A stretch of 12,235 nucleotides of DNA from Candidatus Bipolaricaulota bacterium (GTDB lineage Bacteria > Bipolaricaulota > Bipolaricaulia > UBA7950 > UBA9294): the NCBI GenBank assembly GCA_030612485.1, contig JAUWNS010000060.1, positions 1 to 12,235 on the forward strand, written 5' to 3'. Every line of letters begins with the position of its first letter. Positions within the stretch are counted from its first letter, which is position 1. A program made the position numbers and the translations under genes. The notes under the pieces were generated by a model, which had not been told where the DNA came from, made no database searches, and worked only from the letters and a program-made list of their open reading frames with translations. Positions 1-4,511 of the stretch are shown here, piece by piece.

Positions 1-81
1 GTGACGGCGGAAGTGATCAAGAAATACATTCGTTTTCATAAGGAAAGGGCGAAGCATCCGGAGCAGTTGCATTTGCTTTGA
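1..81 (+). CDS. C-terminal end of an IS200/IS605-like TnpA transposase (partial)
   Basis: The frame is open from the window edge and stops at 79-81, giving 26 residues. The piece EVIKKYIRFH resembles the last helix of Y1 tyrosine transposases of the IS200/IS605 family. That helix carries the nucleophilic tyrosine, usually followed a few residues later by Q; here that position is H. A GC-rich hairpin follows immediately at 86-105, as is common at the ends of these elements, and the next gene (a DinJ-like antitoxin) lacks its N-terminus at exactly this boundary. The assignment is tentative because the HUH motif lies outside the window. Another small DNA-binding protein ending the same way cannot be excluded. 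Confidence 0.42.
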   Translation: MTAEVIKKYIRFHKERAKHPEQLHLL

Positions 82-85
82 AAAG

Positions 86-114
86 CCCCGTCCGGAAGGG
101 CGGGGATTCTTTTT
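86..114 (+). terminator. GC-rich hairpin with T tract: terminator or IS-end hairpin
   Basis: CCCCGTCC at 86-93 pairs with GGGCGGGG at 98-105 (8 bp with one G-T pair) around the loop GGAA. ATTCTTTTT follows at 106-114. It begins 4 bases after the transposase stop, so it can act as an intrinsic terminator. IS200/IS605 elements also end in subterminal hairpins of this kind, and the antitoxin relic begins right after it, so it may mark the element's right end. Confidence 0.6.
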
Positions 115-273
115 ACTCTCTTCTACAAGCAAGTGCAGATGTGCAAGGGCCTGCCATTTGACGTTATCATCCCGAACGAAGCCACACGTAGGACATTCGA
201 AGATACCGATGCCAACCGCAACCTAATAGTGTGCGAAGATGCGGATGACCTGTTCAATAAGCTGGGGGTTTGA
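115..273 (+). pseudogene. DinJ/RelB-family antitoxin, N-terminus missing
   Basis: This frame encodes about 50 residues that look like the C-terminal two thirds of a DinJ/RelB antitoxin. It contains FYKQV, the hallmark GLPFDVIIPNEATRR and an acidic end DADDLFNKLGV. No start codon or DNA-binding ribbon precedes it. The frame runs directly out of the IS-like hairpin, so the N-terminal ribbon-helix-helix half appears to have been replaced. Its TGA overlaps the ATG of the toxin remnant (TGATG at 271-275), the usual coupled arrangement of dinJ-yafQ operons. Family antitoxins are about 85-95 residues long. It is probably non-functional, since it could neither autoregulate nor start translation normally. 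Confidence 0.7.
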
Positions 274-479
274 TGCTTACCCCAGTCTACACGACGCGGT
301 TTTCAAAAGACATCAAGAGACTAAAGAGACGCAAGAAAGACTTCGAGAAGCTCAAGCCGATCGTACGCACCCTACGAGCCTGTTGCGTAAACCTTTTCTA
401 CCGCTCGCCTTCAAGCTTGGCTCCTAGTTTCAAGCATTTTACCGCAGAGGGCGCAAAGATCGCTGAGATAAAGCATTAA
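273..479 (+). pseudogene. YafQ-like RelE-superfamily toxin, truncated by a repeat
   Basis: From the ATG overlapping the antitoxin stop, the first 34 residues read like the start of YafQ-type mRNA interferases: YTTRFSKDIKRLKRRKKDFE followed by KLKPIV. Complete YafQ proteins are about 90 residues and carry catalytic His and Asp residues in the C-terminal half. Here the homology stops near 374, and the frame continues into an intergenic repeat (376-468) whose translation is unrelated to the family, stopping at 477-479. All catalytic residues are therefore lost, and with the antitoxin also broken the module is dead. The shift from toxin-like to repeat-encoded sequence is visible directly, because the same repeat occurs again at 3228-3318 without any toxin. 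Confidence 0.68.
376..468 (+). repeat. Intergenic repeat A, copy 1
   Basis: About 93 bases beginning GAGCCTGTTGCGTAAACC and ending in an ACCGCAGAGGGCGCAAAGA block. It matches 3228-3318 with scattered substitutions, one single-base gap and one divergent patch of about 12 bases in the middle. It has replaced the 3' part of the YafQ-like toxin gene. Confidence 0.8.
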
Positions 480-525
480 GGTTTTCATGCTACTCTCTGC
501 GTGCTCCGCACCCTCGGCGGTGAAA
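437..525. repeat. Imperfect inverted repeat of the ACCGCAGAGGGCGC type
   Basis: The left arm (437-468, with TTTTACCGCAGAGGGCGC) is matched in reverse complement by the right arm (493-525, whose complement reads TTTCACCGCCGAGGGTGCGG). About 25 bases lie between the arms. The arms carry several mismatches, so this looks like an aged palindromic element. From memory, similar CCGCAGAGG palindromes are common between genes in many environmental genomes. Beyond this, the span 526-681 holds no gene I can recognise. Confidence 0.6.
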
Positions 526-681
526 GTTTCTGCTTCGCAAGGAGAAGAGACTGGTGGAATAGCCTGCGCTACCCACTCGAAACGAGAAGGAACAGTTAGT
601 GCTATTGTGCAATACCCCGATGGTGAAGTAATATGGATCGCGATAGCAGCTGTGATATGCGGTTCATGGAGATGAAAGACA

Positions 682-1071
682 ATGCCAAACCGTGCCTTAG
701 ACTGGCTAGCCCAAGCCCACAGGGACTTAGAGCAAGCGCAGGATTCTCGTGAAGCAGGGCGGCATGAGTGGTCATGCTTTGCCGCCCAACAGGCCGCGGA
801 GAAGGCGGTCAAAGCCCTGCATCTTCACTTGGGACAAGAGGCGTGGGGACACGTTATCGCGCAACTTCTGCGGGAGCTGCCGGATACCATAACGAATCTA
901 GAGGATTTCATTGAGAAAGGGCGTGTCCTGGATAATTTCTACATCCCCGCACGCTACCCAAACAGTCACCCAGCCGGAGCGCCGTTTGAACACTATGGCC
1001 CTTTACAGAGCGAGGAGGCTAATCGATATGCCCGTGAGATCATTGAGTTCATCGATTCTCAAATGGCCTGA
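682..1071 (+). CDS. HEPN domain protein of a HEPN/MNT toxin-antitoxin pair
   Basis: A 129-residue, mostly helical protein of the HEPN family (COG2250-like). Features include the N-terminal WLAQAHRDLEQAQ helix, the SCFAAQQAAEKAVKAL helix typical of these proteins, and the NFYIPARYPNSHP segment near the end. Arg91 and His96 form an R-x4-H arrangement that could be the HEPN ribonuclease motif, although many COG2250 members carry only the RYP part. HEPN proteins of such pairs are usually the RNA-cleaving toxin. The partner nucleotidyltransferase neutralises them, in characterised cases by adenylylating a tyrosine near the active site. GGAG at 668-671 serves the ATG at 682. The nucleotidyltransferase gene overlaps its 3' end, indicating coupled translation. 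The pair seems intact. Family assignment is confident; toxicity is inferred. Confidence 0.82.
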   Translation: MPNRALDWLAQAHRDLEQAQDSREAGRHEWSCFAAQQAAEKAVKALHLHLGQEAWGHVIAQLLRELPDTITNLEDFIEKGRVLDNFYIPARYPNSHPAGAPFEHYGPLQSEEANRYAREIIEFIDSQMA

Positions 1072-1393
1072 TGCACAGATGGTGGACCGGGTGATCCGTC
1101 GTTGGGCAAACGAGGTCGGACAACATCAAAAGGATGTACAAAGGATCGGCTACTTCGGCTCCTACGCGCGTGGGAACTGGGGCGTAGGAAGCGATCTGGA
1201 CGTAGTCATCGTTGTAAGAAGCTCGGAACAACCATTCGAACGGCGAGCAGTAGAGTGGGACTTAACAGGATTTCCGGTTCCTGTTGACGTGCTGGTCTAC
1301 ACGGAGAAGGAGTGGCAGTCTCTTGTACGACAGGGGCGCTTTGCCAGTACTGTGGTGAAAGAAATGGTTTGGGTCCTTGTGAAGCCGGGGTAA
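1028..1393 (+). CDS. MNT-type minimal nucleotidyltransferase, partner of HEPN
   Basis: A 121-residue nucleotidyltransferase of the MNT family. The signature FGSYARG (Gly44, Ser45) is followed by SDLD, giving catalytic Asp56 and Asp58. A third acidic residue, Asp87, lies in VPVDVLVYT, so the G-S-x10-D-x-D active site plus the distal Asp is complete. In HEPN/MNT systems this enzyme is the antitoxin, transferring AMP to the HEPN partner. I chose the ATG at 1028 because GAGGAGG (1012-1018) sits 9 bases upstream, inside the HEPN gene. The ATG at 1079, 8 bases after the HEPN stop, gives a 104-residue product closer to the usual family length but has no clear ribosome site. Overlap with the HEPN gene supports an operon and matched expression. 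Confidence 0.83.
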   Translation: MPVRSLSSSILKWPDAQMVDRVIRRWANEVGQHQKDVQRIGYFGSYARGNWGVGSDLDVVIVVRSSEQPFERRAVEWDLTGFPVPVDVLVYTEKEWQSLVRQGRFASTVVKEMVWVLVKPG

Positions 1394-1456
1394 GGCTGCT
1401 AAAGACGGTGTGCTCTCCTTAAACGCCTGAATCTACAAGGAATAAGTGTTGTGTCC

Positions 1457-1476
1457 CCGGAACTACCGGTTTTTTT
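1457..1476 (+). terminator. Weak terminator after the HEPN/MNT pair
   Basis: CCGG (1457-1460), loop AACTA, CCGG (1466-1469) and then seven T. The stem is only 4 bp, so termination would be weak. The position, about 60 bases after the nucleotidyltransferase stop, is sensible. Confidence 0.3.
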
Positions 1477-1482
1477 GATCTC

Positions 1483-1563
1483 TTAGGAAGCCAGGAGACC
1501 AGGAAAAATGCAAGTTCTCTGTATCTTCTGCTGTTGCTTTCTCATGGATTCCTGGTTTCCTCA
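1483..1563 (+). repeat. Intergenic repeat B, copy 1 (81 bp)
   Basis: It starts TTAGGAAGCCAGGAGACCAG and ends TGGATTCCTGGTTTCCTCA. It matches 2043-2123 in the same orientation with about four substitutions over 81 bases. The two ends are roughly complementary (AGGAAGCCAGGA against TCCTGGTTTCCT), so each copy can fold on itself. It contributes the last codons and stop of the GxxExxY gene on the other strand. Confidence 0.88.
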
Positions 1564-1943
1564 TAGTCAGGCCTTTGACATATCACCCGTTTCACCTCCA
1601 GGGTGGGTTTCGCGAAGTTCAAAAGCAGTCCGTGCTCCTTCCCAATAGCTCTCAGATACGACTTTACAATGGCAAAGTGAACATTATCCAGGTTTTTGAT
1701 CGCCTTCAGTTCTACTACAATCGTTCCATCAATTAGAAGATCAAGCCGGTGCCGTCCTACCTCGACTCCCTCATACTCTATCGGCACTTCAACTTGTTGT
1801 TCTACCTTCAAACCCCGTTTTCGCAACTCCACAATGAGAGCGTTTTCGTATATAGATTCAAGAAAGCCCGGCCCTAGCCGACGATGTACCTCGATGGCAG
1901 CTGCGATCACTTCTGAGGTCAATCCTCCATGCTCTAAGGTCAT
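1542..1943 (-). CDS. GxxExxY family protein (PD-(D/E)xK-like)
   Basis: A 133-residue protein of the GxxExxY family (PDDEXK_3-like). The name-giving motif is GFLESIY with Gly26, Glu29 and Tyr32. It is preceded by AAIEVHRRLGPG and followed by a nuclease-like core, in which HRLDLLIDG supplies Asp68 and VVELKA supplies Glu78 and Lys80. The family's closing LLLNF segment is present. These features place it in the PD-(D/E)xK nuclease superfamily, but the biological role of the family is not established. The ATG at 1943 follows a purine-rich GGGGGGTAAAGG. The last residues, EETRNP, are encoded by repeat B, whose copies lie at both sides in direct orientation, so the gene may travel or be amplified as a cassette with the repeat. 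Length is normal and the core looks intact. Confidence 0.88.
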   Translation of the reverse strand: MTLEHGGLTSEVIAAAIEVHRRLGPGFLESIYENALIVELRKRGLKVEQQVEVPIEYEGVEVGRHRLDLLIDGTIVVELKAIKNLDNVHFAIVKSYLRAIGKEHGLLLNFAKPTLEVKRVICQRPDYEETRNP

Positions 1944-1966
1944 CCTTTACCCCCCGATTTTTGTTT

Positions 1967-1989
1967 TTTCCTGGCCTCCTGGCTTCCTC
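1967..1989 (-). repeat. Inverted partial copy of repeat B end
   Basis: TTTTCCTGGCCTCCTGGCTT and the next three bases are the reverse complement of the first part of repeat B (2045-2067), with one mismatch. Together with copy 2 it makes a 23-bp inverted repeat around a 55-base spacer, just upstream of the GxxExxY gene. Confidence 0.75.
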
Positions 1990-2042
1990 ATAGTTATTAG
2001 CTTTTTGCTGTTGGGTGGAGGCACATTTAAGCAAGAAGCCGC

Positions 2043-2123
2043 TTAGGAAGCCAGGAGACCAGGAAAAATGCAAGTGTTCTGTATTTTCTGCTGTTGCTTT
2101 CTCATGGATTCCTGGCTTCCTCA
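2043..2123 (+). repeat. Intergenic repeat B, copy 2 (81 bp)
   Basis: Direct repeat of 1483-1563, about 95% identical by eye, on the upstream side of the GxxExxY gene. The two copies bracket a segment of about 480 bases holding that gene and nothing else recognisable. Confidence 0.88.
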
Positions 2124-2160
2124 GAGGCATGCCCTTGAATTGCAAAAACCTTTTTAACTC

Positions 2161-2358
2161 TTAAGATTCCACAAAGGTAGGAAGGGTTAGATCCATACCC
2201 ATTCCTGATATCCGAAACCGATAATGCTTGCGTACCCATCCTTTTTTCCCTCCATCTGGTCTTTCATCTATTCTATGTGATCGCGCGGAGGAGTGCGAAA
2301 TTATGTACGGCTACCAGTCTACATCGGCTTTGACGAGCTCAACGTTAACCTCTGCCAT
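2161..2358 (-). pseudogene. Possible relic of a small unknown gene
   Basis: On the minus strand an ATG at 2358 with AGGGG five bases upstream opens a frame encoding MAEVNVELVKADVDW. It meets TAG at 2311-2313 and then runs open for a further 49 codons to TAA at 2161-2163. The two parts read like one small hydrophilic protein of about 65 residues interrupted by a stop. I do not recognise the family. An open run of 49 codons is not improbable by chance, so this is a weak call. The remainder of 2124-2465 shows only the promoter noted separately. Confidence 0.25.
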
Positions 2359-2433
2359 GTATTCCCCTGGGCTTCTTACCTTTAAGGCATGTAGGTAGAC
2401 CCGACGTACGCGTACGCATCACTTCTTCGGGCC

Positions 2434-2463
2434 TTGCACTTTGAACGTTGAGCGCTTTACAAT
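2434..2463 (+). promoter_or_regulatory. Candidate promoter for the Uma2 gene
   Basis: TTGCAC (2434-2439) and TACAAT (2458-2463) are separated by 18 bases. The predicted start near 2470 would leave a leader of only about 14 bases that still includes GGAGGTG at 2471-2477. The tight spacing lowers confidence. Confidence 0.38.
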
Positions 2464-2483
2464 AGATGCTGGAGGTGAACAAA

Positions 2484-3044
2484 ATGGGAAAGGCATCTAC
2501 CGATATTAAACTCACCTACGAAGACTATCGCAACGCGCCAGAATCAGAGCGAGAGCGCTATGAACTTGTTGAGGGGGAGGTAGTGATGGTTCCGTCACCG
2601 AATGAATACCACCAGCGTATTGTGAGAAATCTGGGACTCATCTTACATCAGTACATCACGCAGCACTCTCTAGGTTCGCTCTACTGGGCTCCTTTTGATG
2701 TGATCCTTAGCGAGGATACCGTTTTGCAGCCGGACATCCTGTTTGTAGGCACGGAACGGAGCGACGTTATTGTTGAGGAAGGAATTCGTGGTGCGCCTGA
2801 TCTGGTAGTAGAAGTTCTCTCTCCGGCGACAGCAAAGCGAGACCGAACGTACAAGAAAGCCCTGTATGCTCGGTATGGAGTAAAGGAATACTGGCTGGTT
2901 GATCCTGCGACAAAGTCGATCGAACTGTTGACGTTAGGAAAACATGGATTCTCGCAGGTCGCCCGGTACGTGTGTGCAGAGCGCGATATCCTTGAATCGC
3001 CATGTCTTGCAGGGCTTTCTATCGATCTAGACAAAGTGTTTTGA
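2484..3044 (+). CDS. Uma2 family (DUF820) putative restriction endonuclease
   Basis: A 186-residue Uma2/DUF820 protein. From the N-terminus it has LTYEDY, then YELVEGEVVMVPSPN (Glu30 in the conserved ELVEG), HQRIVRNL, QPDILFV with Asp84, PDLVVEVLSPAT with Glu110, and the family block YGVKEYWLVDP (residues 131-141). Asp84, Glu110 and nearby lysines fit a PD-(D/E)xK active site. The family is widespread in cyanobacteria and other environmental bacteria, often in many copies, and no clear biological role is known. The ATG at 2484 was preferred over the upstream ATG at 2466 because GGAGGTG (2471-2477) lies six bases before it. The protein starts just before the family core and has normal length. 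It stands alone, with repeat-rich DNA on both sides, and shows no sign of damage. Confidence 0.88.
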   Translation: MGKASTDIKLTYEDYRNAPESERERYELVEGEVVMVPSPNEYHQRIVRNLGLILHQYITQHSLGSLYWAPFDVILSEDTVLQPDILFVGTERSDVIVEEGIRGAPDLVVEVLSPATAKRDRTYKKALYARYGVKEYWLVDPATKSIELLTLGKHGFSQVARYVCAERDILESPCLAGLSIDLDKVF

Positions 3045-3227
3045 TCAGCCGCAGCCATCAGGCGTCACTGATCAGCAATGAGTCATCTGTCATTAGTTGC
3101 CAGCACACACCAGCTCTCCAGCCTTCACGATTCAGCATCGACTCTGGACGTTGGACCCTAGACCATTCGCCATTCATGTTTCACTCATCATTATGAGATG
3201 CGCAACGGTCTTTTCAGCGCTTCTTGT
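3045..3227. other. Non-coding stretch of degenerate short repeats
   Basis: No gene is apparent. The stretch contains short repeated words, such as CACTGATCAGCAATGAGTCA and TGGACGTTGGACCCTAGACC, that look like decayed low-order tandem arrays. It leads straight into repeat A copy 2. Confidence 0.4.
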
Positions 3228-3318
3228 GAGCCTGCTGCGTAAACCTTTTCTACTGCTCGTCTTCGAGATCAAACCGTAGTTTCAAGCGTTTTACCGCAAA
3301 GGCGCAAAGAAATTGAGA
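3228..3318 (+). repeat. Intergenic repeat A, copy 2
   Basis: Second copy of the element at 376-468, in the same orientation. It shares GCGTAAACCTTTTCTAC, TAGTTTCAAGC, TTTTACCGCA and GGCGCAAAGA. It lies in non-coding DNA and shows what replaced the toxin end in copy 1. Confidence 0.8.
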
Positions 3319-3390
3319 GATCGAAAGATCGTATAATTTATAGATTGAATCATCGGGGGATTAAGAGATTTAGAAGCTAAGATTTAATCA

Positions 3391-3430
3391 ATCACTCAAT
3401 CATTCAATCACTCACTCGCTCAATCACTCA
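3391..3430 (+). repeat. Tandem array of an 8-bp unit (ATCACTCA, five units)
   Basis: Five consecutive octamers: ATCACTCA, ATCATTCA, ATCACTCA, CTCGCTCA and ATCACTCA. The AT-rich DNA before it contains GATTGAAT (3344-3351), complementary to ATTCAATC inside the array, so a hairpin is possible. It ends about 75 bases upstream of the promoter at 3507. Confidence 0.8.
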
Positions 3431-3506
3431 ATCCTGCCCGAGAGGAGTGCAAAAAGGCGGTCATGGGACTCTATTGATGAAGCAGTCGGTGTTTCTATTC
3501 CTACCC

Positions 3507-3536
3507 TTGACAAACCACCCGGATTTGTTGTATACT
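3507..3536 (+). promoter_or_regulatory. Strong sigma70-type promoter driving the riboswitch operon
   Basis: TTGACA at 3507-3512 and TATACT at 3531-3536 are 18 bases apart. The -35 is perfect and the -10 has one deviation from TATAAT. Transcription would start near 3543, about 30 bases before the first riboswitch. It is the best promoter in the window and may serve everything up to 8312 if the transcript is continuous. Confidence 0.85.
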
Positions 3537-3574
3537 GAATCTAGTTCATGAAGGTGCTAATAAACCATGGACTA

Positions 3575-3653
3575 GACCTTGAAAAAGGTAAACCTACTGT
3601 GAGGTAGGGACACAAAGTCACGGGGCTTCAGAGTCAGCCGGGCTGCCAGGGTC
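3575..3653 (+). promoter_or_regulatory. Cyclic-di-GMP-I (GEMM-I) riboswitch 1
   Basis: The aptamer matches the GEMM-I class. P1 pairs GACCTTG (3575-3581) with CAGGGTC (3647-3653). GGTAAACC leads into P2, where CCTACT and GGTAGG enclose a GTGA (GNRA) tetraloop, followed by GACACAAAG. The P3 arm begins GTCACGGGGC, and GTCAGCCGGGCTGCC closes the fold. Relative to the Vc2 RNA, the usual GGC...GACGC bases appear as GGT...GACAC, a paired change (C to U and G to A) that would keep the base pair. The ligand-contacting G before the AAACC block is G, not the A seen in cGAMP-type variants, so c-di-GMP is the expected ligand. A terminator hairpin follows 52 bases later. Confidence 0.9.
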
Positions 3654-3705
3654 GGGGAGAGAGAACCGGTGCTGACGGGATGGCTGTCTGTTTACATGCT
3701 GCGAG

Positions 3706-3740
3706 AACGCTCTTCGAGTGATCGAGGGGCGTTTTGTTTT
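3706..3740 (+). terminator. Intrinsic terminator in the riboswitch 1 expression platform
   Basis: AACGCTCTTCGA (3706-3717) pairs fully with TCGAGGGGCGTT (3722-3733), including two G-U pairs, around a GTGA loop. TTGTTTT follows. It lies between the aptamer and the ribosome site of the MshEN gene, so it is most likely the regulated terminator. TCGGGGAG at 3652-3659, just after the aptamer, can pair with CTCTTCGA (3710-3717) of the left arm and could act as an antiterminator. Confidence 0.85.
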
Positions 3741-3754
3741 AAGGAGGGGTAGCG

Positions 3755-4099
3755 ATGCTGGCAGAGAGGGTAGCGTTGCTTGAGTTTGAGCAGGTGCGGC
3801 AGGAGTACGCGGTCAAGGATGCACGTGGAATTCCGATGAGCGTGCACGATCGGTATAGGAACGCCCTTGCTGAGATGAGGTTCAAGATTCGCGAGACGCG
3901 GAACGGCAGAGCGGGTAAGAGACTGGGGGAGCTGCTGGTGGAGCAGGGCGTGCTCGATCAGGAGGGGCTGCAGCAGGCACTCGCCGAGCAGCGGCAGCAG
4001 GGCAAGGGAAAACTCCTCGGCGAGGTCCTGGTGGCACTTGGCCTCATCAAAGAAGAGGCTCTCCTTTCAGCATTGCGAATGCAGGCAAGTTGGAACTGA
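3755..4099 (+). CDS. Stand-alone MshEN-domain protein, predicted c-di-GMP receptor
   Basis: A 114-residue soluble protein. Residues 1-52 are predicted helical and unrecognised. Residues 56-110 form an MshEN domain, the c-di-GMP-binding fold first described at the N-terminus of the MshE pilus ATPase. Motif 1 runs Arg56-Leu57-Gly58, Leu61, Gly65, Leu72, Leu76, Gln79. Motif 2 runs Leu88-Gly89, Leu92, Gly96, Leu103, Leu107, Gln110. All spacings match; only the first Arg of motif 2 is replaced (Leu87). There is no ATPase domain, signal peptide or membrane segment, so it probably acts as a cytoplasmic c-di-GMP adaptor with an unknown partner. AAGGAGGGG (3741-3749) precedes the ATG. The gene sits behind a c-di-GMP riboswitch and terminator, so the same molecule seems to control its synthesis and its activity. 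Confidence 0.85.
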   Translation: MLAERVALLEFEQVRQEYAVKDARGIPMSVHDRYRNALAEMRFKIRETRNGRAGKRLGELLVEQGVLDQEGLQQALAEQRQQGKGKLLGEVLVALGLIKEEALLSALRMQASWN

Positions 4100-4136
4100 G
4101 GCCATCGGAAGCAGAGTAGCGAAGAGAGGGAACACG

Positions 4137-4220
4137 ATGCCACAGCGGGTAGAAGCACCAACGAGGGAATTGGCTGAGGCGATTGAGATCGTCGCTGAAA
4201 ATGCCGGATGGAGCGCATGA
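4137..4220 (+). CDS. Possible 27-residue small protein
   Basis: ATG at 4137 with GAGAGGG six bases upstream (4124-4130) opens a short frame encoding an acidic, helix-prone peptide (APTRELAEAIEIVAENAGWS), stopping at 4218-4220. It lies between the MshEN gene and riboswitch 2 in the same orientation. There is no family match I can name. It may be a real small protein, a leader peptide or chance. Confidence 0.3.
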   Translation: MPQRVEAPTRELAEAIEIVAENAGWSA

Positions 4221-4273
4221 GGCAGGGACACATACGAGAGCCTTATTCAAGAGGGACATACAGGAGGTGAGAT

Positions 4274-4435
4274 ATGGAGCAAAGCGCGTGTCTTTTCGCT
4301 GGAGGGCCGAAATGGCAAACCCGTCGTGAGGCGGGGACGCAAAGCCTGAAGTCTCGGTTCGAGTTTGTTGGGTTTATGGGGTTCATAGGGTTGCAGGTTC
4401 TTAACTCTACAGACTCTAAGAGCTCTACGAACTGA
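4274..4435 (+). CDS. 53-codon frame with strong ribosome site running through riboswitch 2
   Basis: AGGAGGTGA (4262-4270) is ideally placed before ATG at 4274. The frame runs through the whole 5' half of the GEMM-I aptamer and its P3 insertion, stopping at 4433-4435 inside the P3 closing strand. The product (starting MEQSACLFAGG) is dictated by RNA-structure sequence and has no recognisable family. Translation would unfold the aptamer, so it may be a leader peptide that interacts with the switch, or the site may be a relic of a gene displaced by the riboswitch. Protein function is unlikely. Confidence 0.3.
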   Translation: MEQSACLFAGGPKWQTRREAGTQSLKSRFEFVGFMGFIGLQVLNSTDSKSSTN

Positions 4436-4460
4436 GATAGTTTGGCTACCGAAACTTCCT
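4301..4460 (+). promoter_or_regulatory. Cyclic-di-GMP-I (GEMM-I) riboswitch 2 with extended P3
   Basis: GGCAAACC (4314-4321) starts the core. CCCGTC (4320-4325), GTGA loop and GGCGGG (4330-4335) form P2, followed by the invariant GACGCAAAGCC (4336-4346). The 3' part ATAGTTTGGCTACCGAA (4437-4453) matches the closing consensus. P3 is closed by TCTCGGTTCG (4352-4361) with CGAACTGAGA (4428-4437), 10 bp including one G-U pair, around an insertion of about 66 bases. P1 may pair GGAGG (4301-4305) with CTTCC (4455-4459). The ligand-contacting position is G, favouring c-di-GMP. No terminator follows; the next gene's ribosome site (AGGAGGAAG, 4499-4507) contains AGGAAG, complementary to CTTCCT (4455-4460), which suggests translational control of the exported-protein gene at 4512. 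Confidence 0.87.
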
Positions 4461-4511
4461 AGTCTCAAGTGAGCTGTGTGGCAACATGCAGCTGGATTAG
4501 GAGGAAGAAAC

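Noticed and set aside
487..675. 62-codon frame just upstream of the HEPN gene
   Set aside because: Its first part is the right arm of the inverted repeat. The rest has no recognisable motif or clear ribosome site. It could be a relic but is not supportable.
411..812. 133-codon open frame on the minus strand
   Set aside because: It runs through the CCGCAGAGG inverted repeat and antisense to the HEPN gene. Its composition is Ser/Cys/Ala rich with no family features.
3391..3430. 8-bp tandem array as iterons of a replication origin
   Set aside because: The units are short and degenerate, with no DnaA box, rep gene or AT-rich unwinding element clearly associated.
4314..4346. cGAMP-type variant of GEMM-I
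   Set aside because: The position that is A in characterised cGAMP-selective RNAs is G here, and likewise in riboswitch 1. c-di-GMP is therefore the better ligand assignment.
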